A DNA stretch of 64,000 bases from an uncultured Bacteroidia bacterium (GTDB lineage Bacteria > Bacteroidota > Bacteroidia > Bacteroidales > UBA932), in NCBI GenBank assembly GCA_902782225.1, contig CACZMF010000001.1, positions 1 through 64,000 on the forward strand, read 5' to 3'. The position numbers and the translations under genes were made by a program. Shown one piece after another: positions 43,317 through 53,391 of this stretch. Every line of letters begins with the position of its first letter. Within the stretch, counting starts at the first letter, position 1. The notes beneath the pieces were generated by a model, which worked only from the letters and a program-made list of their open reading frames with translations, had not been told where the DNA came from and ran no database searches.

Positions 43317-44831
43317 TTATTCCTTTCCTTCGTTGTTGTTGCCCATTTCATCGTAGAGTCCGCCCAGCACGCCGTCGAAGCCGTTCTCGAAGATGGTGCC
43401 CACCTTCTTCCAGAGCACCTGAAGTCCGCTGGGACCCTCCTTCGCCGGCTTCTGGACCTTGGGCGCCTTCTGGCCGCGGCTCCTGCCGGGAGTCTTGACT
43501 ATCTTGGTCTTGACCACCTTTTCGAACTCGTCGTCGGTGAAGAGCTTGCCCTGTGGCTGCTGCTCAGTGCCGGGCTGCCCGACGGCCTCCTCCTTCTCCT
43601 CTGGCTTGTCTTCCTTGGTCTCGGCCACAGGGGCGACTGCAGATTCCTCGATGCAGTTGAGGTAGGGGTCGCTTGCCGCCTCCAGTATCATTCCCACCGA
43701 GGCGGAGGCTTCGGCTTCACCTATGCCGGGGCAGCCGTCGGAGCTGAATTTCCGGCTCAGGGGGAAGCCTATGCGCACGTTGTAGCCGGATTCCTCCTTG
43801 ATCAGGTTGCCGAGGTTGGCAAGGTTGGCGCTGCCGCCCGTGAGGACGATACCGCAGCGCAGCCTGTCCGCGAATCCGCTTTCCTGGATAAGGTAGAGTA
43901 TCGCAACGACTATTTCCCTGCACCTGCTGGTGATGATTTCCGAAAGGTACTTCACGCCCAGGTTCTCGTAGGAACCGTTTTCCTCGTCGTTGATCTGGAT
44001 GATCTTGTCGCCCATCGTCTGGAGCTTTTCGGGCAGGCAGGCGCCGAATGCGAGCTTGATGTTCTCGGCGAGCACGTCGTCGAATGCGCATTCCAGGCGT
44101 ATGTCGGTGGTCACGTTCTTGCCGCCGAAGGGAATGGCGGCGAAGTAGCGCATTATGCCGCCCTGGTAGATGGAGAGGGAGGTCACTCCGGCTCCCATCT
44201 CGATGAGGGCGACTCCGTTGGTCATCTCATCGTTTTTCAGCACGGCCTCGCCGACAGCGGAAGGAGTGAAAATGGCCTGGGCAAGCGCCACGCCGGCATC
44301 GTTGAGCATGATGTCGATGTTGCGCACGGCCTTCTTCGCTCCCACGAAGATCTTGAAATTGCCGGCCAGCGTGTCGCTGCACGTACCCACCACATCCTCG
44401 TCGGAGCCGATCACGTCGTCAGTCGAAAAAGACTGGGGCACTGCGCCGTAGATGAGCTCGTTGTTGCTGTCGTTCAGCGGATAGGTGTCGAGCGCTATGT
44501 TCTTGAGGGTGGAGATCTCTTCATCCTCGATGAGCTTGGAAGGATCGCTGCGCTTGATGCTGGCGCTGGCGGTCTCCTGGCGCACGTTGTAGCGGGGAAG
44601 TCCCACCACGACCTGCAGGATCTTTATCTGCAGCTCGTCCTCGGCTTCGGCAATGGCGGCGCGCAGGGGCGCAGCAGCCCTCTTCGGGTTGTACACGCAG
44701 TTGTAGCGCACGCCATCCGAAGGACGTTCCTTGTAGTAGATGATCTGGACGTTCTCGCCTATGACCTTCGCCACACACAGAGCGAGCTTCGAAGTGCCCA
44801 GGTCGACTGTCGCTATATATCTTTCCTGCAT
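43317..44831 (-). CDS. ftsA: Cell division protein FtsA
   Basis: From ATG 44831 (MQERYIATVDLGTSK) the product has 504 residues; the frame upstream of that is ftsQ in another phase. It is the actin-like membrane tether of FtsZ, with the phosphate-1 motif VDLGTSK and VVLTGGSA-type phosphate-2 segment (GIVLTGGSANL). The C terminus is extended, with a Pro/Lys-rich region and an amphipathic segment (LWKKVGTIFENGF) that would bind membrane. It overlaps ftsQ by 19 bp. Confidence 0.95.
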   Translation of the reverse strand: MQERYIATVDLGTSKLALCVAKVIGENVQIIYYKERPSDGVRYNCVYNPKRAAAPLRAAIAEAEDELQIKILQVVVGLPRYNVRQETASASIKRSDPSKLIEDEEISTLKNIALDTYPLNDSNNELIYGAVPQSFSTDDVIGSDEDVVGTCSDTLAGNFKIFVGAKKAVRNIDIMLNDAGVALAQAIFTPSAVGEAVLKNDEMTNGVALIEMGAGVTSLSIYQGGIMRYFAAIPFGGKNVTTDIRLECAFDDVLAENIKLAFGACLPEKLQTMGDKIIQINDEENGSYENLGVKYLSEIITSRCREIVVAILYLIQESGFADRLRCGIVLTGGSANLANLGNLIKEESGYNVRIGFPLSRKFSSDGCPGIGEAEASASVGMILEAASDPYLNCIEESAVAPVAETKEDKPEEKEEAVGQPGTEQQPQGKLFTDDEFEKVVKTKIVKTPGRSRGQKAPKVQKPAKEGPSGLQVLWKKVGTIFENGFDGVLGGLYDEMGNNNEGKE

Positions 44832-45568
44832 ATGATTTGTTTGTTGTATTTCAAATTCACGCTTTTGTAGTATCCTTCGCCCTTCGAAGGAAGGATGTGG
44901 GAGTAGTATTTTGCCATCTTCCCGAATTTCTCGGGAATCGCATCCGGAAAACCTATGATGAACCTTTCCTTCCCGTCCACGGTCTTGAGCACCAGGTCTC
45001 CGCCGTCCTCCACGCTGATCTTCTCTATCCTGTCCTTCCAGGTTCTGGAGGAAGAGATGAATTCCAGCAGCCTGAGCACCCCGGAGGACCATTCCTCATA
45101 TCCGCCGTCCTCGATTCCGGGCACGGCCCCTTCGATGACGGGCACCTCGGCGGTGTAGCTCTTGTGCAAGGGGAACACATAGCCCGTCCTGTCCATGTAG
45201 AATCCTTTCTCGCCCCTCTGGAAGCGCACCGCGGGCACCCTCTGGGACACGCTGACGTGCAGCACGCCGTCGGAGGTCGTCCACGCTTCGCTGTCCATCA
45301 CCACGCTCTTCTCCTCCAGCATCTTCTCGATGCGCCCGAGGTCGAGGCTGTCGAGGCGCACGCCGATGTAGGGCCCGTACTTCTTGTCCAGGAAGCCCTT
45401 TATGTCCTCCGGCGTCACGAATTCGTAGCTCTCCCGTATCTGCACGTCGAGGGCGTTGCACAACTTGGCGGAGCGGCTGACGCGCGCGGCACCGGAGAGC
45501 AGCGCGAATGCGGCCGAGAGCAGCGCCAGGATGGCTACGAAGACGATATGCTTGCGGGTGATTTTCAT
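44813..45568 (-). CDS. ftsQ: Cell division protein FtsQ
   Basis: A 251-residue bitopic protein with one N-terminal membrane segment (about 8-28), a POTRA-like domain and a beta domain (VSQRVPAVRF, GFYMDRTGYVFPL). Identification rests on the fold pattern and its place between murC and ftsA. Its ATG overlaps the murC stop (TAATG). Confidence 0.9.
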   Translation of the reverse strand: MKITRKHIVFVAILALLSAAFALLSGAARVSRSAKLCNALDVQIRESYEFVTPEDIKGFLDKKYGPYIGVRLDSLDLGRIEKMLEEKSVVMDSEAWTTSDGVLHVSVSQRVPAVRFQRGEKGFYMDRTGYVFPLHKSYTAEVPVIEGAVPGIEDGGYEEWSSGVLRLLEFISSSRTWKDRIEKISVEDGGDLVLKTVDGKERFIIGFPDAIPEKFGKMAKYYSHILPSKGEGYYKSVNLKYNKQIICRKDI

Positions 45569-46929
45569 TATCTTGCCTCCAGCATGCGGGTTATGGGTTC
45601 AACGAAACGGTCTATGTTGCCGGCCCCGAAAGTGGCGAGCACGTCGAGCGGCTTGTCTGCGAGCATGTCCATGAGTTCCTCCTTGCGGATGAGGACCTTG
45701 GAGGCTGCGGTCACGTCTTCGAATATCATTTCGGAAGTGACTCCGGGGATGGGCTCCTCGCGGGCGGGGTAGATGTCCAGGAGTATGAGTTCGTCCAGCG
45801 CGCTCAGCGCCTTTGCGAATTCGGGGGCGAAGTCGCGCGTGCGGGTGTAGAGGTGGGGCTGGAATATGCCCGTTATCTTGCGTCCGGGGAATATGCCGCG
45901 CAGGGAAGATATGGCGCTGGCAAGTTCTGCCGGGTGGTGGGCATAGTCGTCGATGTAGGCGAGGCCGGGCTTGTTGACGTGCTCGTCCAGACGGCGCTGC
46001 ACGCCCTTGAAGCTACCGATCGCCTTGCGCATCTTCTGCCCGTCCACGCCGTAGCACAGGCACACTGCCGCCGCTGCGACGCTGTTCTCCACGTTGACCC
46101 AGCCGAGTGCGCCCACGCGTATGTCGTTCAGCACGCCGCCCGGGTACACCAGGTCGAAGGTGTAGTGGCCGTCGGCGCCGAGCCTGAGGTTGCTGCTGTG
46201 GAAGTCGGCACGCGGGTCGTCGAAGTGGTAGGTGTAGATGCGCGCACCGATCTGTCCCGGCTTTATGGGAAGCCCGTACTTGAGTATCAGTGTCTCATGG
46301 ATCTGCGAGGCGAACTGGCGGAAGGCCTCGTGGACGTGGGCGAGGTCGCCGTAGATGTCGAGGTGGTCGGCGTCCATTGCAGTGATCACCGCGATGTCCG
46401 GGTGCAGCTGCAGGAACGAACGGTCGAATTCGTCGGCCTCGGCCACCACCACGGGGGTGCGGCTCATCAGGAGGTTGGAGCCGTAGTTCTTCGAAATGCC
46501 GCCAAGGAATGCCGAGCAGCCTTCGCCGCCTTCGGTGAGGATGTGGGCGATCAGCGTCGAGGTGGTAGTCTTGCCGTGGGTGCCGGCAACCGCGAGGCAG
46601 GCGAGTCCGGAAGTGATTTCGCCCAGGGCCCGGGAGCGCTTCACCACCTTGTAGCCCTTCTGCTGCACGAACTGCAGCTCTCCGAATTCTGCGGGCACGG
46701 CGGGGGTGTAGATGACCAGGGTGGATGCGATGTCGGCAGGCACCTTGGTGCAGTCGTCTTCGTAGTGGACGTCTATGCCTTCAGCCTGCAGGGCCGCGGT
46801 CAGGTCGGAAGGCGTGCGGTCATATCCGGACACCTCGAAGCCGCGGAACTTGTACCACCTTGCGATGGCGCTCATCCCTATTCCGCCTATTCCTATGAAA
46901 TAGACATATTTAAGCTTTTCGTCCCTCAT
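45568..46929 (-). CDS. murC: UDP-N-acetylmuramate-L-alanine ligase
   Basis: A 453-residue Mur ligase adding L-Ala to UDP-MurNAc. The N-terminal Rossmann motif is GIGGIGMSAIA and the ATP loop is GTHGKTT (116-122). A Glu/His metal site lies in AEADEFDRSFL. The stop overlaps ftsQ and the start overlaps the murG stop (ATGA). Confidence 0.96.
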   Translation of the reverse strand: MRDEKLKYVYFIGIGGIGMSAIARWYKFRGFEVSGYDRTPSDLTAALQAEGIDVHYEDDCTKVPADIASTLVIYTPAVPAEFGELQFVQQKGYKVVKRSRALGEITSGLACLAVAGTHGKTTTSTLIAHILTEGGEGCSAFLGGISKNYGSNLLMSRTPVVVAEADEFDRSFLQLHPDIAVITAMDADHLDIYGDLAHVHEAFRQFASQIHETLILKYGLPIKPGQIGARIYTYHFDDPRADFHSSNLRLGADGHYTFDLVYPGGVLNDIRVGALGWVNVENSVAAAAVCLCYGVDGQKMRKAIGSFKGVQRRLDEHVNKPGLAYIDDYAHHPAELASAISSLRGIFPGRKITGIFQPHLYTRTRDFAPEFAKALSALDELILLDIYPAREEPIPGVTSEMIFEDVTAASKVLIRKEELMDMLADKPLDVLATFGAGNIDRFVEPITRMLEAR

Positions 46930-48056
46930 TTTGACAGAATCTTGTATATTTCATCTACTATAGTCTGCGCAGCGTCGGGCAGGGCCATTGCGGCTGCGTT
47001 CTTTTCCAGTTCTGCGATGCGTGCCGGGTAGTGGACAAGGTCCAGGGCTGTGGACAGGAGTTTTTCCTGCGCCTCGGCGTCCGGCACGATGAGTGCGGCG
47101 TTCCTGCGCACCAGCGCCATCGCGTTGTGGGTCTGGTGGTCTTCTGCCACATTGGGAGAAGGCACGAACACGGCGGCCTTGGAGGTGGCGCAGATCTCCG
47201 ACACCGAAGAGGCGCCGCTGCGGCTCACGATCACGTCCGCCATGGCGTAGGCGAGGTCCATTCGCGAAATGAAATCGCTGTGGATCACTCCGGGCACCTT
47301 GCGGCCTTCCATGAAGGCGTCAATCCCGGCCTTGTAGTATTTCCCGCACTGCCAGAGCACCTCCACGTCCTCTCCGCCGGGGCATCCAGCCTCGATCCAG
47401 GCCTTCATGGCCTTGTTGAGCGTGCCGCTGCCGAGGCTTCCGCCCACGATGAGGATATGGCGCTTGGCGGGGTCGAATCCGTAGAATTCGAGCCCCTCGC
47501 GCTTCTCGGCTGCGGAGTAGGGATGCATCTCGGGGCGAATTGGGTTGCCGCTCAGGATGATCTTGTCGGCGGGGAAGAAACGCTCCATACCCTCGTAGGC
47601 CACGCATATGCTCTGCACCTTCCTGCCCAGCATCTTGTTGGTCAGTCCGGCAAAACCGTTCTGCTCCTGGATGAGGGAGGGGATGTGCATGCGGGTCGCG
47701 GCCATCAGCAGGGGAGCGCTGGCGTATCCGCCCACTCCGACTGCGATTTCGGGCTTGAATTCCTTGATGATGCGGCGCGCGCGGGCTATGCTCCCCACGA
47801 ACTTGAACGGCACCTGGACGTCGTTTGCAAGATTGCGGAGCGTCAGCTGGCGCTGGAGTCCCACGATGGGAAGGCCTATGATACGGAAGCCCTCGCGCGG
47901 CACTTTCTCCATCTCCATCTTGCCCTGGGCGCCCACAAAGAGGATCTCGCTCTCAGGATTCACTTCCTTGAGCTTCCGGGCTATCGACACGGCCGGGAAA
48001 ATGTGCCCGCCGGTGCCGCCGCCGCTGATGATTACCCTTAATTTCCTATACTCCAT
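46926..48056 (-). CDS. murG: Lipid II synthase MurG
   Basis: A 376-residue GT28 glycosyltransferase that transfers GlcNAc to lipid I. The GGGTGGH loop is at 12-18; the donor site reads SRSGASSVSEI. Starts inside the ftsW 3' end (11-bp overlap). Confidence 0.96.
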   Translation of the reverse strand: MEYRKLRVIISGGGTGGHIFPAVSIARKLKEVNPESEILFVGAQGKMEMEKVPREGFRIIGLPIVGLQRQLTLRNLANDVQVPFKFVGSIARARRIIKEFKPEIAVGVGGYASAPLLMAATRMHIPSLIQEQNGFAGLTNKMLGRKVQSICVAYEGMERFFPADKIILSGNPIRPEMHPYSAAEKREGLEFYGFDPAKRHILIVGGSLGSGTLNKAMKAWIEAGCPGGEDVEVLWQCGKYYKAGIDAFMEGRKVPGVIHSDFISRMDLAYAMADVIVSRSGASSVSEICATSKAAVFVPSPNVAEDHQTHNAMALVRRNAALIVPDAEAQEKLLSTALDLVHYPARIAELEKNAAAMALPDAAQTIVDEIYKILSK

Positions 48057-49428
48057 AGTCGTTCATTTCATCTGTAAGTTCTATTTCCTCCACCTCTTCA
48101 GGCGCCTGCCCGCTTTCGAATGCATCGAGGTCGTCAAGTCCCGCGCGGACATTCTCCTTGAGCTCTATCAGGGGCTGCGCGTCGCGCTGCTCCCGCTCTA
48201 TCCTTCTCTGAGCTATCCGGCTGAAGGACAGGATGATGCCGAATGCCAGGCTGAAGCACAGGAAGGCGCTGTTGCCGTGGCTTATGAGCGGCAGGGTCTG
48301 GCCGGTCATGGGGCCGATGTCGGCGTTGACGAACATGTGCAGGAAAGCCTGTCCGGTGATCAGCAGGCACAGGCCGGCCACGCTGATCTTCGCATAGAGG
48401 TCCTTTCCGCAGTTGCGCACTATGATGGACGCCCTCGCCAGCAGCGACACATAAAGGAAAATCACGATCAGCCCTCCCCACAGTCCGTATTCCTCTATGA
48501 TGAAGCTGTACATGTAGTCTTCCGAAATGTCCGGCACCACATAGCGCTGCGTGCTCTGGCCGGGACCCTTTCCCAGCACTCCGCCCTCCTTGATGGCGAT
48601 TTTCGCGCTGTAGGGCTGGCGTATCTTGTCCAGGGCCTTGTAGTATTCGTCGGAACCGGGACGGGCTTCGATGACCTTCTGCTCCCAGTTTTCGTCGTCG
48701 CTGATGCGGCTGATTGCCGTGCCGATGCGGTACATCACTTTGTGGTCGCTTATCTCGTAGATGCCCCAGCATGCCGCCAGGATCACCACGGCGGCTGCGC
48801 CCAGGATGGCCATGTCGCGCAGGTTGCCGCCGCCCAGCAGTATCACGATGAACATGATGCCGCCGATAAACAGCGCGGCCGAGTTGCTGCCCGGAATGAT
48901 CATGATGATGGTCAGGAGGAACGGCGCGTAGATGTAGGCGATCTTCTTCCAGATATCCTTCGCGGGCCATTTCAGCTCCTTCTTCTTGATTGCGTCCAGG
49001 GCCCAGGCGAGGTACATCACCATAGCCACCTTGACCACTTCGAACACGTGGACCTGGAAGCCGGCGACCTGCAGGATACGGCGGGCGCCGTTGATCTCGA
49101 TGGAACGGAGGAATGGCAGGTTGACCTTGCTCAGGAGCAGCGCCAGAAGCGCGAACGAGAACAAGAATCCCCACTTCGAGAGCCGGCGGAAGAACTTGAT
49201 GCTCTTTATGTTGTAGCACACGATGATGAGGGCGAGGCCGCCCAGCACCACCAGCAGCTGGCTGCGGACAATGTCGATACGGGTCTGGGTCCCTTCCAGA
49301 AGGCGGGACGTCGACGAGAAGATGCACACGATGGAGAACAGGATCAGCATCAGGACGATGATCCAGACCACCTTGTCACCTTCGATACGGTCGAAGAAGT
49401 TCCAGACTGTACGTTTCTTGTCCGACAT
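48046..49428 (-). CDS. ftsW: Lipid II polymerase FtsW
   Basis: A 460-residue SEDS-family membrane protein with ten membrane segments. SEDS motifs include GARRILQVAGF-type after TM3, GPGQSTQRYVVPD and ADIGPMTGQTLPLISHGNSAF. It polymerises glycan strands with FtsI. A 45-residue acidic C-terminal tail is present. It follows murD by 4 bp. Confidence 0.95.
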   Translation of the reverse strand: MSDKKRTVWNFFDRIEGDKVVWIIVLMLILFSIVCIFSSTSRLLEGTQTRIDIVRSQLLVVLGGLALIIVCYNIKSIKFFRRLSKWGFLFSFALLALLLSKVNLPFLRSIEINGARRILQVAGFQVHVFEVVKVAMVMYLAWALDAIKKKELKWPAKDIWKKIAYIYAPFLLTIIMIIPGSNSAALFIGGIMFIVILLGGGNLRDMAILGAAAVVILAACWGIYEISDHKVMYRIGTAISRISDDENWEQKVIEARPGSDEYYKALDKIRQPYSAKIAIKEGGVLGKGPGQSTQRYVVPDISEDYMYSFIIEEYGLWGGLIVIFLYVSLLARASIIVRNCGKDLYAKISVAGLCLLITGQAFLHMFVNADIGPMTGQTLPLISHGNSAFLCFSLAFGIILSFSRIAQRRIEREQRDAQPLIELKENVRAGLDDLDAFESGQAPEEVEEIELTDEMNDYGV

Positions 49429-49432
49429 ATTC

Positions 49433-50776
49433 TTACAGTTTCCTTACTGCGTCCTTGAATTTCTTTCCACGGTCCTCATAGTTCTCGAAGAGGTCGAAGC
49501 TTGCGCAGCAGGGGCTGAGCAGCACCACGTCTCCGGGACTTGCAAGGCGGCTGGACACCTGCACGGCCTCTTCGGCGCTGAGCGTATCCACCATGTTCTC
49601 CTTGCCCACGATACCTTCGAATGCCGCGTGGATCTTGCTGTTGTCCACGCCCAGGCACACGATGGCCTTCACTTTTTCGCGCACCAGGTCGAAGAGCACG
49701 CTGTAGTCGTTGCCCTTGTCGGTGCCGCCCACGATCCACACCACCGGACGGGTCTGGCATTCGAGTGCATACCAGGCGGAGTCGATGTTGGTGGCTTTGG
49801 AATCGTTGATGTACATGACGTCGCGGATGCTGAGCACGGGCTCCAGGCGGTGTTCGATGGGGGAGAAGCTCTTCAGCGAGTTGCGTATCACCTCATCCTC
49901 GATGCCGGAGGCCTTTGCGGCCAGCGCCGCGGCCATTGAATTGTAGATATTGTGCCTGCCTCCGAGAGCCAGCTCGCGGAGGTAGATTTCACTTTCGCTC
50001 TGCTCGTAGCGGACCACGATGCGGTTGCCGTCCACCCAGGCGCCCTGCTTGAAGTCTTTCTTCTCCTGGGAGAAGGGGAGCATCTTGGCGTGCAGCACTA
50101 TCTTGCTGAGGTGCTCGATGGTGATGGCGTCGTCGGAGTCGAAGATGAAGCAGTCCTCGGGACGGAGGTTGCGCACGATCTTGAATTTCGCCCGCACGTA
50201 GTTCTCCATTTTGTGGTCGTAGCGGTCGAGATGGTCGGGGGTGATGTTGGTGATGATGGCGATGTCCGGCCTGAAATCGTAGGTGTCGTCCAGCTGGAAG
50301 CTGCTGATTTCCAGCACGTAGTAGTCGTGCTTCTCGGTGGCCACCTGGAGGGCGTAACTCTTGCCGATGTTGCCGCCCAGGCCCACGTTGAGTCCGGCTT
50401 CCTTGAGCAGGTAGTGGATCAGGGAAGTGGTGGTGGTCTTTCCGTTGGAGCCGGTTATGCAGATCTTCCTGGCGCTGTCGTAGCGCGAGGCGAACTCGAT
50501 CTCGGACACGATGTGGGTGCCCTGGGCCGCGAGAGCCTTCACCATGGGGGCGGTGGAGGGTATGCCGGGGCTCTTGACCACCTCGTCGGCGTTGAGGATC
50601 AGACCGGCCGTGTGGCCTCCCTGCTCGAAGGGTATGTCCCAGTCGCGCAGCATCTTTGCATATTCGTCCTTTATGCTTCCGTTGTCGGACAGGAACACGT
50701 CGAAACCTTTGACTTTTGCGAGCACTGCGGCACCGACGCCGCTTTCAGCTCCACCTAAAACAACTACTCTTGCCAT
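49433..50776 (-). CDS. murD: UDP-N-acetylmuramoylalanine-D-glutamate ligase
   Basis: A 447-residue Mur ligase adding D-Glu. ATP loop GSNGKTT (109-115), the central ITNITPDHLDRY motif and NDSKATN are present. It lies 3 bp after mraY. Confidence 0.96.
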   Translation of the reverse strand: MARVVVLGGAESGVGAAVLAKVKGFDVFLSDNGSIKDEYAKMLRDWDIPFEQGGHTAGLILNADEVVKSPGIPSTAPMVKALAAQGTHIVSEIEFASRYDSARKICITGSNGKTTTTSLIHYLLKEAGLNVGLGGNIGKSYALQVATEKHDYYVLEISSFQLDDTYDFRPDIAIITNITPDHLDRYDHKMENYVRAKFKIVRNLRPEDCFIFDSDDAITIEHLSKIVLHAKMLPFSQEKKDFKQGAWVDGNRIVVRYEQSESEIYLRELALGGRHNIYNSMAAALAAKASGIEDEVIRNSLKSFSPIEHRLEPVLSIRDVMYINDSKATNIDSAWYALECQTRPVVWIVGGTDKGNDYSVLFDLVREKVKAIVCLGVDNSKIHAAFEGIVGKENMVDTLSAEEAVQVSSRLASPGDVVLLSPCCASFDLFENYEDRGKKFKDAVRKL

Positions 50777-50779
50777 CTC

Positions 50780-51937
50780 TTATCTTATCTTTAGTACCGC
50801 CAATGTCGATACGGCCAGTATTACTCCTATGATCCAGAAGCGTGTCACGATGCGCGGCTCCGGGATTCCTTTTTTCTGATAGTGGTGGTGAAGGGGAGCC
50901 ATCAGGAACACCCTGCGTCCCTCTCCGTATTTCTTCTTCGTGTGTTTGAAATATGTGCGCTGTATGATCACCGACAGGCTTTCCATCAGGAAGATGCCGC
51001 ACAGGAGAGGGAGTATGAGCTCCTTGCGGATGAGCACTGCGCTCACTCCGATGATGCCGCCGATGGTGAGGCTTCCCGAGTCGCCCATGAACACCTGGGC
51101 GGGGAATGTGTTGTACCAGAGGAAGCCTATGAGGGCGCCCACGAAGGCCGCCATGAATATGGCCACCTCGCCGGAGCCCGGTATGTACATGATATTGAGG
51201 TACCTGGCGTCGAGCACGTCGCCGCTTAGCCAGGCCATCACGCCGATGGTCACACCCACGATAGCCGATGTGCCGCTGGCAAGGCCGTCCATTCCGTCGG
51301 TGAGGTTGGTGCCGTTGGAGCAGGCGAGCGTGACCACTATTATCATCAGCATGTAGATGCCCCAGGAGCAATAGACGCCAAGCTGCCCGTGGAAGGGGGA
51401 GAGCCAGGAATAATCGAACTCGTGGGCCTTCACGAAGGGGATGGTGGTGATCAGGCGGTCGGTGGGGATGTCGGGGCTGATGCACACGGTCAGGGCCACC
51501 ACGAGGCCGAGGCCGAACTGGAGCACTAGCTTACCCTTTTCGCTCAGGCCCTCCTTCCTGTGCTTGAACACCTTGATGTAGTCGTCCAGGAAGCCGATCC
51601 CGCCGCACCAGAGAGTGGTGATCACCAGGAGGATGGTGTAGATGCTGTCCAGCCGGCAGACGAGCAGCACGGAGCCGAGCAGCGACACGATGATTATCAG
51701 GCCGCCCATGGTGGGGGTGCCCTTCTTCTGCATCTGCCCCTCGAGGCCGAGGTCGCGGATATCTTCTCCGATCTGGTGCTTGCGCAGCCAGCGGATTATG
51801 CGCCCGCCCGCGATGAATGCAATCAGCATGCTTATCACGACGGCCAGCATTGCCCTGAACGACAGGTAATGCATCAATCCCATTCCCGGGAAGGTCACTC
51901 CGAGGCTTTTTAGCCAGTCTACAAGGTGGTACAGCAT
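50780..51937 (-). CDS. mraY: Phospho-N-acetylmuramoyl-pentapeptide transferase
   Basis: A 385-residue membrane enzyme making lipid I, with about ten membrane segments. The Mg-binding motifs FLDDYIKVFKHRKEGLS and NGTNLTDGMDGLA are intact, as is the MAPLHHHYQKKG loop. Its start overlaps the murE end by 19 bp. Confidence 0.97.
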   Translation of the reverse strand: MLYHLVDWLKSLGVTFPGMGLMHYLSFRAMLAVVISMLIAFIAGGRIIRWLRKHQIGEDIRDLGLEGQMQKKGTPTMGGLIIIVSLLGSVLLVCRLDSIYTILLVITTLWCGGIGFLDDYIKVFKHRKEGLSEKGKLVLQFGLGLVVALTVCISPDIPTDRLITTIPFVKAHEFDYSWLSPFHGQLGVYCSWGIYMLMIIVVTLACSNGTNLTDGMDGLASGTSAIVGVTIGVMAWLSGDVLDARYLNIMYIPGSGEVAIFMAAFVGALIGFLWYNTFPAQVFMGDSGSLTIGGIIGVSAVLIRKELILPLLCGIFLMESLSVIIQRTYFKHTKKKYGEGRRVFLMAPLHHHYQKKGIPEPRIVTRFWIIGVILAVSTLAVLKIR

Positions 51938-53391
51938 TGTGCGAAAATCTCCTTTACTATTTCTTTTTCGTCAAAATGTCTTTTTTCGGTGCCTATTATC
52001 TGATAGGTCTCGTGGCCTTTGCCTGCCAGCAGCACGGTGCTGCCGTCGGGCGAAAGCATCAGGGCGGCGCGTATGGCCTCCTTGCGGTCTTCGATGAACA
52101 CGGCCTTGGCAAGTCCGGCGGGGGAGAAGCCCCCCCGGATGTCCTCGAGGATGTCCGAGGTCTTCTCGGTGCGGGAGTTGTCGGAGGTCACGAAGATGCG
52201 GTCGGCCCACTTCTCCGCCACGGCCGCCATTTCGGGGCGCTTGGTGCGGTCGCGGTCGCCGCCGCAGCCGAAGAGGCACACCAGGGTCTTCTCGGGGGCG
52301 ACGTCGCGCAGGGTCTTGAGCACGTTCTCCATTGCGTCCGGGGTGTGGGCATAGTCGATCACGGCGCAGAGGCCCCTCGGGCCGGCGATGGTCTCGAGCC
52401 TCCCCGGGGCGGACTCCAGGGTGCTGAGTGCCACGAGCACCTCATCCTTCCCGGCGCCGAGCGCTATGGCGGCGCAGTAGATTGCCAGCAGGTTGTAGGC
52501 GTTGTGGGTGCCGATGAGGCGGGTCCATACTTCGGAGCCGTCGATGCGGAGCAGCATTCCTTCGAAGCTCTGCTCGAGTATGCGGCAGCAGTGGTCGGCG
52601 ATTCCGCGGCAGGAATAGGTGACCCGGGTGGCCGCCGTGTTCTGCAGCATCACGTCTCCGTGCTTGTCGTCTATGTTGGTGATAGCCACGGCGTCCGGTC
52701 CCAGGCGGTCGAAGAAGAGCTTCTTGCAGCGCAGGTACTCGGCGAAGGTGCCGTGGTAGTCGAGGTGGTCGTGGGTGAGGTTGGAGAAGATTCCGACCTT
52801 GAATTCCAGTCCGGTCACGCGCTCCTGTTCCACTCCGATGGAGCTCACCTCCATGAAGCAGTACTCGCATCCGGCATCCACCATCCTCGCGAGCAGGGAG
52901 TTGATGGTCAGGGGGTCGGAAGTGGTGTTGGCCGTCTCCAGGCGTTCGGTGCCCACGTAATTTGCTATGGTGGAGAGCAGTCCGCATTCGTATCCGAGGC
53001 TGCGGAAGAGGCGGTAGAGCAGGGTCACGGTGGTGGTCTTGCCGTTGGTGCCGGTGATGCCGACTAGCCTGAGCTTGCGGCTCGGGTGGCCGTAGAAGGC
53101 ATCCGCGGCCATCGCCACGGCGATGCGGGAGTCGGCCACGGTGATCCTTGTGGGCGCAGATTCTTCGCTTCCGCTCAGAATGTCAGCGGGTTCGCTCATG
53201 ATGGCGGAGGCGCCGTTCCCGATGGCTTTCGCGATGTAGGCACGGCCGTCGTTACCGCAACCGTTCACAGCGATGAACAGGCTGCCGGGACGCACCTTCC
53301 TGGAATCGTTGGTCACGTCCAGGATCTCGATATCGGTGCTGCCGCTCACGGACACTGCGCCGCAATTCTTTATTATTTCGCTCAGTTTCAT
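51919..53391 (-). CDS. murE: UDP-N-acetylmuramoyl-tripeptide synthetase (probably meso-diaminopimelate-adding)
   Basis: From ATG 53391 (MKLSEIIKN) the product has 490 residues. The ATP loop GTNGKTT is at 114-120 and THDHLDYHG carries the metal-site histidine. The substrate motif, usually DNPR in meso-DAP ligases, reads DNSR (404-407): the arginine that contacts DAP is kept and the proline is replaced by serine. The ATG overlaps the ftsI stop (ATGA); the frame reaching 53421 would extend into ftsI and is not preferred. Confidence 0.95.
   Translation of the reverse strand: MKLSEIIKNCGAVSVSGSTDIEILDVTNDSRKVRPGSLFIAVNGCGNDGRAYIAKAIGNGASAIMSEPADILSGSEESAPTRITVADSRIAVAMAADAFYGHPSRKLRLVGITGTNGKTTTVTLLYRLFRSLGYECGLLSTIANYVGTERLETANTTSDPLTINSLLARMVDAGCEYCFMEVSSIGVEQERVTGLEFKVGIFSNLTHDHLDYHGTFAEYLRCKKLFFDRLGPDAVAITNIDDKHGDVMLQNTAATRVTYSCRGIADHCCRILEQSFEGMLLRIDGSEVWTRLIGTHNAYNLLAIYCAAIALGAGKDEVLVALSTLESAPGRLETIAGPRGLCAVIDYAHTPDAMENVLKTLRDVAPEKTLVCLFGCGGDRDRTKRPEMAAVAEKWADRIFVTSDNSRTEKTSDILEDIRGGFSPAGLAKAVFIEDRKEAIRAALMLSPDGSTVLLAGKGHETYQIIGTEKRHFDEKEIVKEIFAQCCTTL

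Noticed and set aside
42120-44870. 916-codon plus-strand frame across ftsZ and ftsA
   Set aside because: It spans two convincing genes on the other strand and the gap between them; composition fits a reverse-frame artefact.
44832-45092. Longer ftsA start at 45092
   Set aside because: The extension is ftsQ read in another phase; MQERYIATVDLGTSK at 44831 is the FtsA N terminus.
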